This document shows, one piece after another, positions 38,121 through 45,986 of a stretch of 64,000 nucleotides of DNA. The notes beneath the pieces are model-generated. The model saw only the letters and a list, made by a program, of their open reading frames with translations, did not search any database and was not told the DNA's origin. A program made the translations under genes and the position numbers. Each line of letters begins with the position of its first letter. The first letter of the stretch is position 1. This stretch comes from Pseudomonadota bacterium. Lineage in GTDB: Bacteria > Pseudomonadota > Gammaproteobacteria > Burkholderiales > JABEVD01. The stretch is from the NCBI GenBank assembly GCA_021848825.1, contig JAJZTQ010000010.1, positions 1 to 64,000 of the forward strand, read 5' to 3'.

Positions 38121-39728
38121 ATGCGAAAGCAAAACATTTTCACCCGGACAACGATCAGCATGCTGGTCGCGTCCAGCCTGGCAGCGATGAGCGTACCCGC
38201 GTTTGCGGCGACCGATGCTGAAATCCAGCAGATGCAGAATGAAATCAAAATGCTCGAGCAGAAGCTCGACGCCATGAAGGCCGATGTGGCGAACACCAAG
38301 GCCGACGTCAAGAAGAACGAGGCTGCGCAGAAAGAAACCGAAGCCAAGGTGACAAAGGCTGAACATTACTTCAACACCGACGAAGCCGTCAGAGGCCTCC
38401 CCACAGGCGGCGGCGTCCGTGTCGGCGGCGCAACGCTGACATTCGGAGGCTTCCTCGCTTCTGAAACGGCGTACCGCTCCAGGAGCCTGCAGGCAGACAT
38501 CAGTTCCCCCTATGGCGCCATCCCGTTTGCGTCTACAATTGCAAACAACCGCTACAATCAGTCCGAATTCCGCGGCACGGAAAGGCAGTCCAGGCTTTCG
38601 TTCGAAGCCAAAGCCAACGTGAGCCCCAGCATCGTCGCAACCGGCTACTATGAAATGGACTTCTTGGGCGCAGCGGTGACTGCAAACCCCAACCAGAGCA
38701 ACTCCTACCAGCCTCGTACCCGCCATGTCTATGCAAACATCGACTGGCTCGATTCGGGATTCCATCTGTTGGCGGGTCAGACATGGTCGCTCGCAACCCT
38801 CCAGACCGAAGGGCTGGACGCGAAACATCACTGGACGCCGCTCACGGTGGATGCACAGTACTCGGTCGGCTTCGACTGGCTGCGTCAGTGGCAGCTCCGC
38901 ATGACCAAGGACTGGGGAAAGAAATACTGGGCTTCGCTTTCTCTCGAGAACTCCCAGACTCACGGTATCGCAGGCACGCTGCCAGCTGGTGTTACCCCCT
39001 ATTCCGGAGTCCTGGCCAGTCCCGGAGGCGCACTATTCTCTGCGAACCCCTACGGGCTGCCGGTTGGCGCAATGTCCTACAACAAGTATCCTGATGTCAT
39101 CCTGAAACTTGCTGCGGACACCAGCATGGGTCACTACGAAATCTACGACCTGTCCAGGAACTTCCAGAGCTCCTCGACTGCTGTTGCAGGCGGTCCCTCG
39201 GTCAACACCTGGACCAACGCCCTCGGCCTCGGCGCCTACATTCCCGTCATTCCGAAGGTTCTCGACATCCAGGCAACCTACCTGAACGGCAAGGGCATCG
39301 GACGCTACGGCACGACCCAGCTGAACGATGGAACCTACGACGCGACCGGCGCATTCATGCCGCTCAAGGGTACGCATTACCTTCTGGGCGCCACCTGGAA
39401 TGCCAATACGGATTGGGTTTTCTACGCCAACTACGGTCTGGAGAAGGTCGACAGCAACACCTATGCATGCGGCGCTGCGACCTGCGGCTTCGGCGACGGA
39501 ACCAATCTTGCTCAGGACAGCGCTCTGAAAGATGCGAAGAACGAAATCGTCGGCTTCTGGTGGAGCTTCTACCATGGCAAGTTCGGCGCCCTGAAGTTCG
39601 GCGCACAGTACACGCATGCCACGCTCGATGCATTCAACACGACCGGCGCAGTTGCAGGCGCTATACCGGGTGTGAACAGCACGACCGACAACATGCTCTT
39701 CACCTCGATCCGCTACTATCCGTTCTGA
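38121..39728 (+). CDS. DcaP-like outer membrane porin (535 aa)
   Basis: Signal peptide (MLVASSLAAMSVPAFA), a short coiled coil (AEIQQMQNEIKMLEQKLDAM), then a beta-barrel with aromatic-alternating strands and a terminal Phe (SIRYYPF) for BAM recognition. The coiled coil plus barrel layout fits DcaP/trimeric porins. Substrate not predictable. A strong terminator follows. Confidence 0.8.
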   Translation: MRKQNIFTRTTISMLVASSLAAMSVPAFAATDAEIQQMQNEIKMLEQKLDAMKADVANTKADVKKNEAAQKETEAKVTKAEHYFNTDEAVRGLPTGGGVRVGGATLTFGGFLASETAYRSRSLQADISSPYGAIPFASTIANNRYNQSEFRGTERQSRLSFEAKANVSPSIVATGYYEMDFLGAAVTANPNQSNSYQPRTRHVYANIDWLDSGFHLLAGQTWSLATLQTEGLDAKHHWTPLTVDAQYSVGFDWLRQWQLRMTKDWGKKYWASLSLENSQTHGIAGTLPAGVTPYSGVLASPGGALFSANPYGLPVGAMSYNKYPDVILKLAADTSMGHYEIYDLSRNFQSSSTAVAGGPSVNTWTNALGLGAYIPVIPKVLDIQATYLNGKGIGRYGTTQLNDGTYDATGAFMPLKGTHYLLGATWNANTDWVFYANYGLEKVDSNTYACGAATCGFGDGTNLAQDSALKDAKNEIVGFWWSFYHGKFGALKFGAQYTHATLDAFNTTGAVAGAIPGVNSTTDNMLFTSIRYYPF

Positions 39729-39754
39729 TTCACAGGAACAGGTACTACGTAATC

Positions 39755-39787
39755 AACCCGACCACTCTAGAGTGGTCGGGTTTTTTA
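39755..39787 (+). terminator. Rho-independent terminator of the porin gene
   Basis: CCCGACCACT-CTAG-AGTGGTCGGG followed by six T. Confidence 0.95.
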
Positions 39788-39933
39788 TTTTGCGTCCGCG
39801 GTCAGCGCAGTACAACGCCCCTCACATCGACTTTGCTTGGGGCAGGCTCACTCGGGTGACGCCCGAAGCAGGGATTGTGCCAGGTCTTGAAATATCAGTT
39901 TTTCTTCCCACTTTGCAATTCGCGGAACGGAAT

Positions 39934-39958
39934 ATGCCATATACTGATGCCATATACT
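39934..39958. promoter_or_regulatory. Direct repeat ATGCCATATACT x2 in the vapBC promoter
   Basis: Two adjacent copies of ATGCCATATACT (39934 and 39947) precede the canonical vapB start position. They are candidate VapB(C) operators or part of the promoter. Confidence 0.4.
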
Positions 39959-40192
39959 ATTCATGGAGCAAGCTTTGGCGAAAACAACCGCTCACAGGCT
40001 GTCAGGTTGCCGGCTGAATTGCGCTTGCCGGAAGGCGTGAAACAAGTCAGTATCCGCGCACGAGGGCATGAACGGATTATCGCCCCGCTCTCTGAAACAT
40101 GGGACAGCTTTTTCATCAACCCAGCCATGGTTACGGAAGACTTCATGGAAGAACGCGCCCCCCAGGAGCAACTGGAACGCGAAGCCTTTTGA
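39947..40192 (+). CDS. vapB: VapB-type antitoxin (N-terminus altered)
   Basis: 81 aa in the open frame. The AbrB/SpoVT core NNRSQAVRLPAELRLPEGVK and the C-terminal toxin-binding tail (WDSFFINPAMVTEDFMEERA) are clear. The family usually begins MEQA...F-ENNRSQAV. Here ATG GAG CAA GCT at 39963 is present but one frame off, so a single-base loss seems to have moved the start to 39947. Overlaps vapC (TGATG). Confidence 0.75.
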   Translation: MPYTIHGASFGENNRSQAVRLPAELRLPEGVKQVSIRARGHERIIAPLSETWDSFFINPAMVTEDFMEERAPQEQLEREAF

Positions 40193-40593
40193 TGCTGAAA
40201 TATCTTCTTGATACCAACATCGTCATATACGTCATCAAGCGCAGACCGATCGAAGTCCTTGGAACATTCAATGCGAATGCGGAAAGGATGGCGATTTCCT
40301 CCATTACCTTGGCCGAATTGCTTCACGACGTGGAGAAAAGCAGTAGGCCGGACACAAACCTGGCCGTGGTGGAAGATTTTTGCAGCCGCCTGGATATCCT
40401 CTCCTACACGGCAAAGGCGGCTCAACACTATGGTTCGATCAGGGCAGCGCTCGAACGATCCGGCCAGCCGATCGGCATAAATGACCTTCATATAGCCGCC
40501 CACGCAAGAAGCGAAGGGTTGATACTGGTAACGAATAACCTGAAGGAATTTTCCAGGGTTCCATCGCTCCAGACCGAGAGCTGGATTACCTGA
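40192..40593 (+). CDS. vapC: VapC-type PIN-domain ribonuclease toxin
   Basis: 133 aa. PIN acidic residues in YLLDTNIVIYVIKRRP, TLAELLHDVEKS, NDLHIAAHAR and VTNNLKEFSRV. It cleaves RNA (tRNAs in studied members) unless bound by VapB. Starts inside the vapB stop. Confidence 0.9.
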   Translation: MLKYLLDTNIVIYVIKRRPIEVLGTFNANAERMAISSITLAELLHDVEKSSRPDTNLAVVEDFCSRLDILSYTAKAAQHYGSIRAALERSGQPIGINDLHIAAHARSEGLILVTNNLKEFSRVPSLQTESWIT

Positions 40594-40596
40594 ATT

Positions 40597-40866
40597 TCAC
40601 GTTCTCGTCTTCAGCCGGTCGATCTCTTCGAGAAGATCGGCGACAAGCGCAGCGAGCTCCGGAGCAGCATCGAAGTTTCTTTCGACATCGCTCATCCTTT
40701 TCGCCCTTTTCAGGTCATGTGACGAGAATCCTTCTTCCCTTTCGATGAAATAACCTTCCTTCACCCTGCAGCTGAGCCACGCCTCTTCAACCCTGCAAAG
40801 GAATGCCGCCTCCTCGATCGACATGAATTCGACGAGACTTGCCGTGAGAACTTCGTCTTTTTCCAT
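40597..40866 (-). CDS. cbpM: Chaperone modulatory protein CbpM
   Basis: 89 aa MerR-like HTH protein (MSIEEAAFLCRVEEAWLSCR) that binds and inhibits CbpA. Follows cbpA by 1 bp on the minus strand, the standard pairing. Confidence 0.85.
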   Translation of the reverse strand: MEKDEVLTASLVEFMSIEEAAFLCRVEEAWLSCRVKEGYFIEREEGFSSHDLKRAKRMSDVERNFDAAPELAALVADLLEEIDRLKTRT

Positions 40867-40867
40867 C

Positions 40868-41743
40868 TCATCCCCTCCTGCGCGGATCGAAAGCGAGTTC
40901 TCTCGCCATGGTCTCGTATATTTCCCTCGCCTTCGGCGTATCGGCTGAAGGCAGGACGACCTGGATATCTATCAGCAGATCCCCGGGAGGATTGCCGGGT
41001 ATCCCCTTTCCGTGAACTCTCAACTGCTTCCCGCCCTGGGCGCCTGAAGGAATCCGGACCTTGAGCGCCCCTCCGGGCAAATCGACCGGAATCACCGCCC
41101 CGAGCGCCGCTTCCCATGGCGAGATGGGCAGCGTCAGACGGATGTCCCGGCCTTCCACATGGTATCTTTCATGCGACCTGAAATGGACTTCGAGGAGCAG
41201 GTCGCCCTGCCCTCCCTGGCCCGCAAGGCGTATCATCTGCCCGGCCGCCACGCCTTTGGGAATCCTGACCTTCAGCGTGCGATTCTCGACAAAAACCCTG
41301 CCATTTCCATCCATTTTCGGCACACGAAGGTTGATCTGTCTGACCGCGCCGTTGAGGGCATCTTCTATATCGAGCAGGATCTTAGCGTGATGATCCTCTC
41401 CGCGTCCTGTGAAGCCGCCGAAAAGCTCCGAAAAGAAATCGCTGAATTCGCCAGAAGAAAATCCCTTTCCGGAGAATTCGAAACCCGCGTCCCAGTCCGG
41501 AGGCGGACTGAAGTCCTGCCCCTGCCTGTATCCGCTTCCCAATTGATCGTAGGCTGCCCGCTTTTCGGGGTCTGAAAGAACGGCATAGGCTTCGTTGACT
41601 TCCTTCATTTTCTGCTCGGCATCCTTTTCCTTCGAAACATCAGGATGGTATTTTCGAGCGAGTTTCCTGAAGGCCTTCTTGATCTCGTCGGAAGAAGCGC
41701 TTCGCTCTACCCCGAGGATTTCGTAATAGTTCAGAAATTGCAT
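40868..41743 (-). CDS. cbpA: Curved DNA-binding protein CbpA (DnaJ family)
   Basis: 291 aa. J domain with [20 protein letters not shown] and the HPD in [13 protein letters not shown], a Gly/Phe linker, and two C-terminal substrate-binding domains; no zinc finger. Start 41743 has AGGGAG upstream. DnaK co-chaperone and nucleoid-associated protein. Confidence 0.92.
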   Translation of the reverse strand: MQFLNYYEILGVERSASSDEIKKAFRKLARKYHPDVSKEKDAEQKMKEVNEAYAVLSDPEKRAAYDQLGSGYRQGQDFSPPPDWDAGFEFSGKGFSSGEFSDFFSELFGGFTGRGEDHHAKILLDIEDALNGAVRQINLRVPKMDGNGRVFVENRTLKVRIPKGVAAGQMIRLAGQGGQGDLLLEVHFRSHERYHVEGRDIRLTLPISPWEAALGAVIPVDLPGGALKVRIPSGAQGGKQLRVHGKGIPGNPPGDLLIDIQVVLPSADTPKAREIYETMARELAFDPRRRG

Positions 41744-41821
41744 GTCTGCTCCCTTCAATGCAATAAATGAAGCCTATTCCGACCAGTCCAAGGGAGAAAG
41801 GGCGGCGCAATGCCGCCCTCC

Positions 41822-42442
41822 TCAGCGCTGTGGCACCAGAAAGCCGTAAGAAGGAAGATTCTCAGTCTCTCTGGAGATCACAGGCTTCCTCGAAGGAATC
41901 GGAGCGCCCGAGACGACAACGGCCTTGGCAAAGCCTCTGACCACGGTCATCCCGCACAACGCGATGTTGGGAAAATCGAGCGCATCCGTTCCTTCGCAAA
42001 CGCCGGCATATTTCCTGACAGGCGTGGATCCGGAACTGGAAACGTGAAAATCATCGCAGGAAAGAAGCCGCACATCCATCGGCACGACATCCCCCTCGGA
42101 AAGCACGACGAGGTCTCCAGGAACGAGTTCGCTAACAGGAATTTCGCGCATTTGAGGTCCGCCAGACACGAGGTTCACATTGAAAATCGCTGCGATTTCT
42201 CCGGGAACGATCGCGCGCCTGTCCCGTCTCAACACTCGAACTGTTTCCCCGCCCCTCTTTTCATGGGAGAAAAAGCTCATCCTGTCCTCCGCCTCCCGGT
42301 CGAACAGCCCTTCCTCGGAAGTATCGAGCCACTGGAGGAGCGCATCGCGCTCGAGCCTTGCCGCCTTGGCAAGAGATTGGTTGCGGACGCGCCCGAAAAG
42401 GCGCACCAATGCATTTTGAAACGAACGCAGATCAAAGGTCAT
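41822..42442 (-). CDS. Orphan P-type ATPase actuator-domain protein (206 aa)
   Basis: Residues ~60-185 match the actuator domain of MgtA/PMCA-like ATPases: REIPVSELVPGDLVVLSEGD, VVPMDVRLLSCDDFHVS, and GMTVVRGFAKAVVVSGA. The catalytic Thr-Gly-Glu-Ser is replaced by Ser-Gly-Ser-Thr. There are no transmembrane helices, no phosphorylation (DKTGT) or nucleotide domain, and no adjacent remainder. A Shine-Dalgarno AGGAGG precedes the ATG, so it looks expressed rather than merely decayed. Confidence 0.7.
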   Translation of the reverse strand: MTFDLRSFQNALVRLFGRVRNQSLAKAARLERDALLQWLDTSEEGLFDREAEDRMSFFSHEKRGGETVRVLRRDRRAIVPGEIAAIFNVNLVSGGPQMREIPVSELVPGDLVVLSEGDVVPMDVRLLSCDDFHVSSSGSTPVRKYAGVCEGTDALDFPNIALCGMTVVRGFAKAVVVSGAPIPSRKPVISRETENLPSYGFLVPQR

Positions 42443-42657
42443 TTCTGCCTCCTAAAAGACGAATTCGGCCATGCTGTACATGTCCGGTTGGGTCAAATGG
42501 AAGGCTAAAGATCGGCCTTCCCGCATTGCCTAGCGGGAAGCACCGGATTGAAGGCGGCTTACGCTAGGCGGTCAGATTACAGCAACTGTCCAAGGCGAAA
42601 GCCTCCCTATTAATGAAGATATTGTAATTTTACAACTTAAGATCGATCTTTTCAATA
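42443..42657 (-). promoter_or_regulatory. Structured 5' leader of the actuator-domain gene
   Basis: This 215-bp gap has stems CTTCCCGC/GCGGGAAG (about 42517-42540) and CCGCCTAGCG/CGCTAGGC pairings, plus a GGGAGGC-TTTC-GCC hairpin. A structured leader controlling the ATPase-like gene is possible. It does not match any riboswitch consensus I can recall well enough to name. Confidence 0.3.
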
Positions 42658-43422
42658 TCAGAGAAAAGCATCCGATCGAATTTCCGGAAGGATTTCGAAA
42701 CCCGGCCTTGCAAAGTGATAACCCTGGAAGAGGAAGATCCCGGCGTCCTTCAGCCAGTGATACTCCTCCGAAGTTTCGACACCCTCCGCGATGATGCCGA
42801 TCGATAATTCGCTGCAGACCTGCACGATGCCCTTGACTATCGCCTGCCTCGGCCGGTTGGAATCAATCCCCCTTATCAGCTTCATGTCCAGCTTGATGAA
42901 ATCGGGCTGGAATTCGCTCAGCAGATTGAGACCGGCATAACCTGCGCCGAAATCGTCGATGGCAGTCCGAAATCCATGCTTCCGATATTCCTGAATGATC
43001 GCGAGCAGGTGGGCGTGGTCGGTGATTTCCTCGCCTTCCGTCACCTCGAAAATGATCCTTCCAGTCGGAAAGCCGTATTGATCTGCAGCAGCCAGCGTCG
43101 TGCGTATGCAGAGCTCAGGCTTGTAGACTGCATTTGGATAGAAATTGATGTTCACATTGACAGGGCATTGCAGCTGCGCAGCCATCCTGACGACCCTCAC
43201 CCTGCAGGACTGGTCGAAGCGATAGCGGGTCTGGTCGTTCAGCCTGTCAAGAACCGTATTCGCAGGTTCGTTGGCAGGTCCTCTGACAAGCGCCTCATGG
43301 GAGAATATTTCCCGCTTGAGACAATCGACGATCGGCTGGAAGGCAAAGGAAAAATCGATATCGAGCCCGGCCCCATCGATACAGTTCCTGCAGGAGAGCT
43401 CGGTAAAATCCCTTGAATCCAT
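42658..43422 (-). CDS. EAL-domain c-di-GMP phosphodiesterase (254 aa)
   Basis: Stand-alone EAL domain: HEALVRGP, NVNINFYPNAV, FEVTEGEEI, AIDDFGAGYAGLNLL, KLDMKLIRG, AEGVETSEEY and QGYHFARP keep the metal and catalytic residues, so hydrolysis of c-di-GMP is likely. Two N-terminal cysteines (LSCRNCIDG) and no other sensory domain. Confidence 0.9.
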   Translation of the reverse strand: MDSRDFTELSCRNCIDGAGLDIDFSFAFQPIVDCLKREIFSHEALVRGPANEPANTVLDRLNDQTRYRFDQSCRVRVVRMAAQLQCPVNVNINFYPNAVYKPELCIRTTLAAADQYGFPTGRIIFEVTEGEEITDHAHLLAIIQEYRKHGFRTAIDDFGAGYAGLNLLSEFQPDFIKLDMKLIRGIDSNRPRQAIVKGIVQVCSELSIGIIAEGVETSEEYHWLKDAGIFLFQGYHFARPGFEILPEIRSDAFL

Positions 43423-43594
43423 GGTGGCTGATTGCCGGAAAAACCGGATTATCTCAACTGAAACCCTGCCTCATCGCGGTGCATTCTTTTACACTGCTGC
43501 TTCATGCAGGTTCAGATTTCTTGAAAAGGCCAACACGATCATCCTATCTTATTGATTTTAAATGAACGATATGGCTGGCATCGAAATTGCTTGA

Positions 43595-43665
43595 TGAAGG
43601 GTGAAAGCAGTCCCTGCTTTCACCCCTCCTCCAACTTGCGGGCGCTTTATGCGCCCGATTTTTTT
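43595..43665 (+). ncRNA. Small-RNA-like double hairpin with terminator
   Basis: A perfect 12-bp stem GGGTGAAAGCAG-TCC-CTGCTTTCACCC (43599-43625) is followed by a terminator CGGGCGC-TTTAT-GCGCCCG and seven T (43639-43665). No plus-strand gene lies upstream for the terminator to serve. A weak promoter-like TTGAAA...TATCTT precedes it. It converges on the 34-aa gene below and would overlap its stop. Confidence 0.4.
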
Positions 43666-43768
43666 ACTTGTTCTTCCGCTTGAAGTTTCCGTCGTCAGAC
43701 AGAAGAATCACAGCGGGAAGAATGACATTGGTGCAGAAGAAAAGTATGTACCAGGCATGAACGTCCAT
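43664..43768 (-). CDS. Single-pass membrane microprotein, copy 1 (34 aa)
   Basis: The short frame reads MDVHAWYILFFCTNVILPAV and ends SDDGNFKRKNK: one transmembrane helix with a Cys and a positively charged C-terminus. Minus-strand Shine-Dalgarno AAGGAGC. A paralogue with the same layout lies 210 bp upstream, which argues that both are real. Confidence 0.7.
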   Translation of the reverse strand: MDVHAWYILFFCTNVILPAVILLSDDGNFKRKNK

Positions 43769-43977
43769 TTTGATTGCTCCTTGTTTAATTTATTCAGCAG
43801 ACTTGAACGACAACCTCACCCCCGTCCAAGACGTAAAAAGTATGCGCTCAGGAGCAAATTAAATCAAGGGGAAAGAGGGATTTGTTGTGCAAAACCAACC
43901 CTCTCCAGCTTGATGCTGCGATGGACTTTCTACCAAGGGTGGAAGCTGGCCTCCCACCCCTGCCGCGCGTTCAGACC

Positions 43978-44082
43978 TTAGCGGCCTTTCCTCTGGTAGT
44001 TGCCGTCATCCAGAAGGAGAATCAGGCCGGGAATCACGAAAGTGGTGCAGAAAAAGATGATGTACCAGGTATGGACGTCCAT
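43978..44082 (-). CDS. Single-pass membrane microprotein, copy 2 (34 aa)
   Basis: Reads MDVHTWYIIFFCTTFVIPGL and ends DDGNYQRKGR. It shares the MDVHxWYIxFFCT start, the Pro in the helix and the DDGN-(Y/F) tail with copy 1, at identical length. Shine-Dalgarno AGGAGA. It lies 168 bp downstream of the thioredoxin gene at the end of the dsr cluster; a subunit or assembly factor of a membrane redox complex is a guess. Confidence 0.75.
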   Translation of the reverse strand: MDVHTWYIIFFCTTFVIPGLILLLDDGNYQRKGR

Positions 44083-44250
44083 TTCATTCTCCTTTTGATT
44101 GGGTTATGCAGCCTTTCAACATCATAACCATGATGTCAGTATGGTTTATAGGGCATAAAAATCGGCGCCGCGCGCCTTCATTCACCATACTCCCATAATG
44201 GTTATTTAAGTATGCGCCTTGAACGGATTTAAATCAAGCGAAGATTGAGT

Positions 44251-44580
44251 CTAGAGATGATCCTTGAGAAACTGCCTGACCCAGTGTTCCGGCTTGGCGC
44301 TGGAGAAGCGACCCAATTCTGCGCCGCCCCTGAACAGGATCACGGTAGGGAAGCCGCGAAGCTTGTATCGACCGGCCAGTTTCATGTTCTCGCCTTCGTC
44401 CACTTCGATTTTGGCGAGCTGCACTTCCCCAGAAAGGTCCCTGACGACACGCTCGAGCACAGGCGTCAGCGCCTTGCAAGGCGGACACCAGTCGGCCCAG
44501 AAATCGACGAGAATGGCGCTTGATGACTCCAGCACTTCCTTTTCGAAGCGCTGCAGGTCGGTATCGAAAACGAAGCTCAT
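44251..44580 (-). CDS. Thioredoxin
   Basis: 109 aa, from MSFVFDTDLQRFEKEV. Active site WADWCPPCKAL (Cys-Pro-Pro-Cys rather than CGPC), and the cis-Pro in RGFPTVILF. ATG overlaps the dsrN stop, so it is co-transcribed with the dsr operon and may reduce DsrC or Dsr-linked disulfides (inference). Confidence 0.9.
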   Translation of the reverse strand: MSFVFDTDLQRFEKEVLESSSAILVDFWADWCPPCKALTPVLERVVRDLSGEVQLAKIEVDEGENMKLAGRYKLRGFPTVILFRGGAELGRFSSAKPEHWVRQFLKDHL

Positions 44581-45986
44581 GCGCTTACCCTGACCGACTC
44601 TTTTCTGCCCATGTTTCGCCTGGTTCTCTCTATGAAAGCGACGAAGCGCGCCGCCCAATAGCATCCGCCTATGCTGCGCTGATGAGTGAACTGCGCAAGC
44701 ATGTTGTTGATGACGATTCCGTCATGTGAGCCGTTTATGCCATGCCCCCTCTTCATCTCATAGGCATACTTGACGTTTTCCGGCAAATTTTCGAGACTGG
44801 AATAATGGAACTCATGTGCTTTCTGAACGTTAGCCTTCGCCATCGGACAGGGCCAGGGATGATTCTCGTCCTCGACCAGATGGACGAATCCCCGCCCGAT
44901 CGGCTTCTTGTGCATGACGATGTCGCCAGGTATCGCGCCGACCATCCCATAGGTACGCCCTTCATGGGTGATCGATCTTGACAGATACATCAGCCCGCCG
45001 CATTCCGCATAGATAGGCATGCCGCCTTGCGCTTTCACCCTGATTTCTTCGCGAAGGGAACGATTCGCTTCGAGTTCGTCGCCGAAAAGTTCGGGAAATC
45101 CGCCCCCTATGAAAAGCGCGTCGACCTCGGGAAGATGCTGATCCTTCATCGTATCGAATTCGACCAGTTCGGCGCCTGCAGATTCGAGCGCCTCGATGTC
45201 GTCGATATAATAGAAGCCGAAGGCCTTGTCCCTGGCAATCCCTATCCTCACCTTTTCCCTTGCGGGGAAGGGCGATATTTCCGGGATCCCAGTGAAGGGA
45301 AGGTCGGGTTTTTCGGCGAGACCCAGGAGTCGATCGAGGTCTACCTGGTCGGCTATCGCCTCCCCTATCTTCCTGATGCGCGCAATCGATTCGCCTGATT
45401 CATTGCTGGGCATGAGCCCGAGATGACGCTCCACGATTTCGAGGCGCTCGTCGTGATGCACCGCCCCTATGACAGGCACATCCGTATAATGCTCTATGAC
45501 TGCCCTCAGCTTCGATTCATGACGTGCGCCCCCGAGATTGTTGAGGATCACGCCTGCGATCGATATGTCCTTGTCGAAAGCCTGATATCCGAGAATCAGG
45601 GGCGCGATCCCCCTCGTCATGCCTCTCGAATCGATCACGAGCACGACGGGAAGATCGAGAAGCTTGGCCAGCGCCGCGTTGCTGTTGCTGCCATCCAGAG
45701 CGAGCCCGTCGTACAAGCCCTTGTTTCCCTCTACCAGGCCGATTTCGGCGCCAGATGCATGGCGATAGAATGTGGAAATCACATCTTCGTCGTTCATCAG
45801 GTACAGATCGAGATTGCGGCAGGAACGACCCGACGCCTCCGAAAGCCACATCGGATCGATGTAGTCGGGCCCCTTCTTGAATGGCTGAACGACCAGCCCT
45901 TTCGACTTGAGGGCGGCGCAAAGCCCGATGCTGATCGTGGTCTTCCCTGAAGACTTGTGGGCAGCCGAAACGAGCAGCCTTTTCAT
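44577..45986 (-). CDS. dsrN: DsrN, cobyrinate a,c-diamide synthase-like amidase
   Basis: 469 aa CbiA-type glutamine amidotransferase: P-loop-like AAHKSSGKTTISIGL, VEGNKGLYDG, and a C-terminal class I GATase with YAECGGLMYL nucleophile Cys. In dsr clusters it is thought to amidate sirohaem for DsrAB. Without the context cobB/cbiA would be the call. Confidence 0.9.
   Translation of the reverse strand: MKRLLVSAAHKSSGKTTISIGLCAALKSKGLVVQPFKKGPDYIDPMWLSEASGRSCRNLDLYLMNDEDVISTFYRHASGAEIGLVEGNKGLYDGLALDGSNSNAALAKLLDLPVVLVIDSRGMTRGIAPLILGYQAFDKDISIAGVILNNLGGARHESKLRAVIEHYTDVPVIGAVHHDERLEIVERHLGLMPSNESGESIARIRKIGEAIADQVDLDRLLGLAEKPDLPFTGIPEISPFPAREKVRIGIARDKAFGFYYIDDIEALESAGAELVEFDTMKDQHLPEVDALFIGGGFPELFGDELEANRSLREEIRVKAQGGMPIYAECGGLMYLSRSITHEGRTYGMVGAIPGDIVMHKKPIGRGFVHLVEDENHPWPCPMAKANVQKAHEFHYSSLENLPENVKYAYEMKRGHGINGSHDGIVINNMLAQFTHQRSIGGCYWAARFVAFIERTRRNMGRKESVRVSA

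Noticed and set aside
42443-42657. Naming the leader a manganese (yybP-ykoY) riboswitch
   Set aside because: The downstream ATPase-like gene is suggestive, but the conserved loop sequences I remember are not clearly present.
44192-44205. CCCATAATGGTTAT as a seventh regulon site
   Set aside because: It is a single copy, points away from the nearby genes and lacks the TATAGAC extension. One such match is expected by chance.
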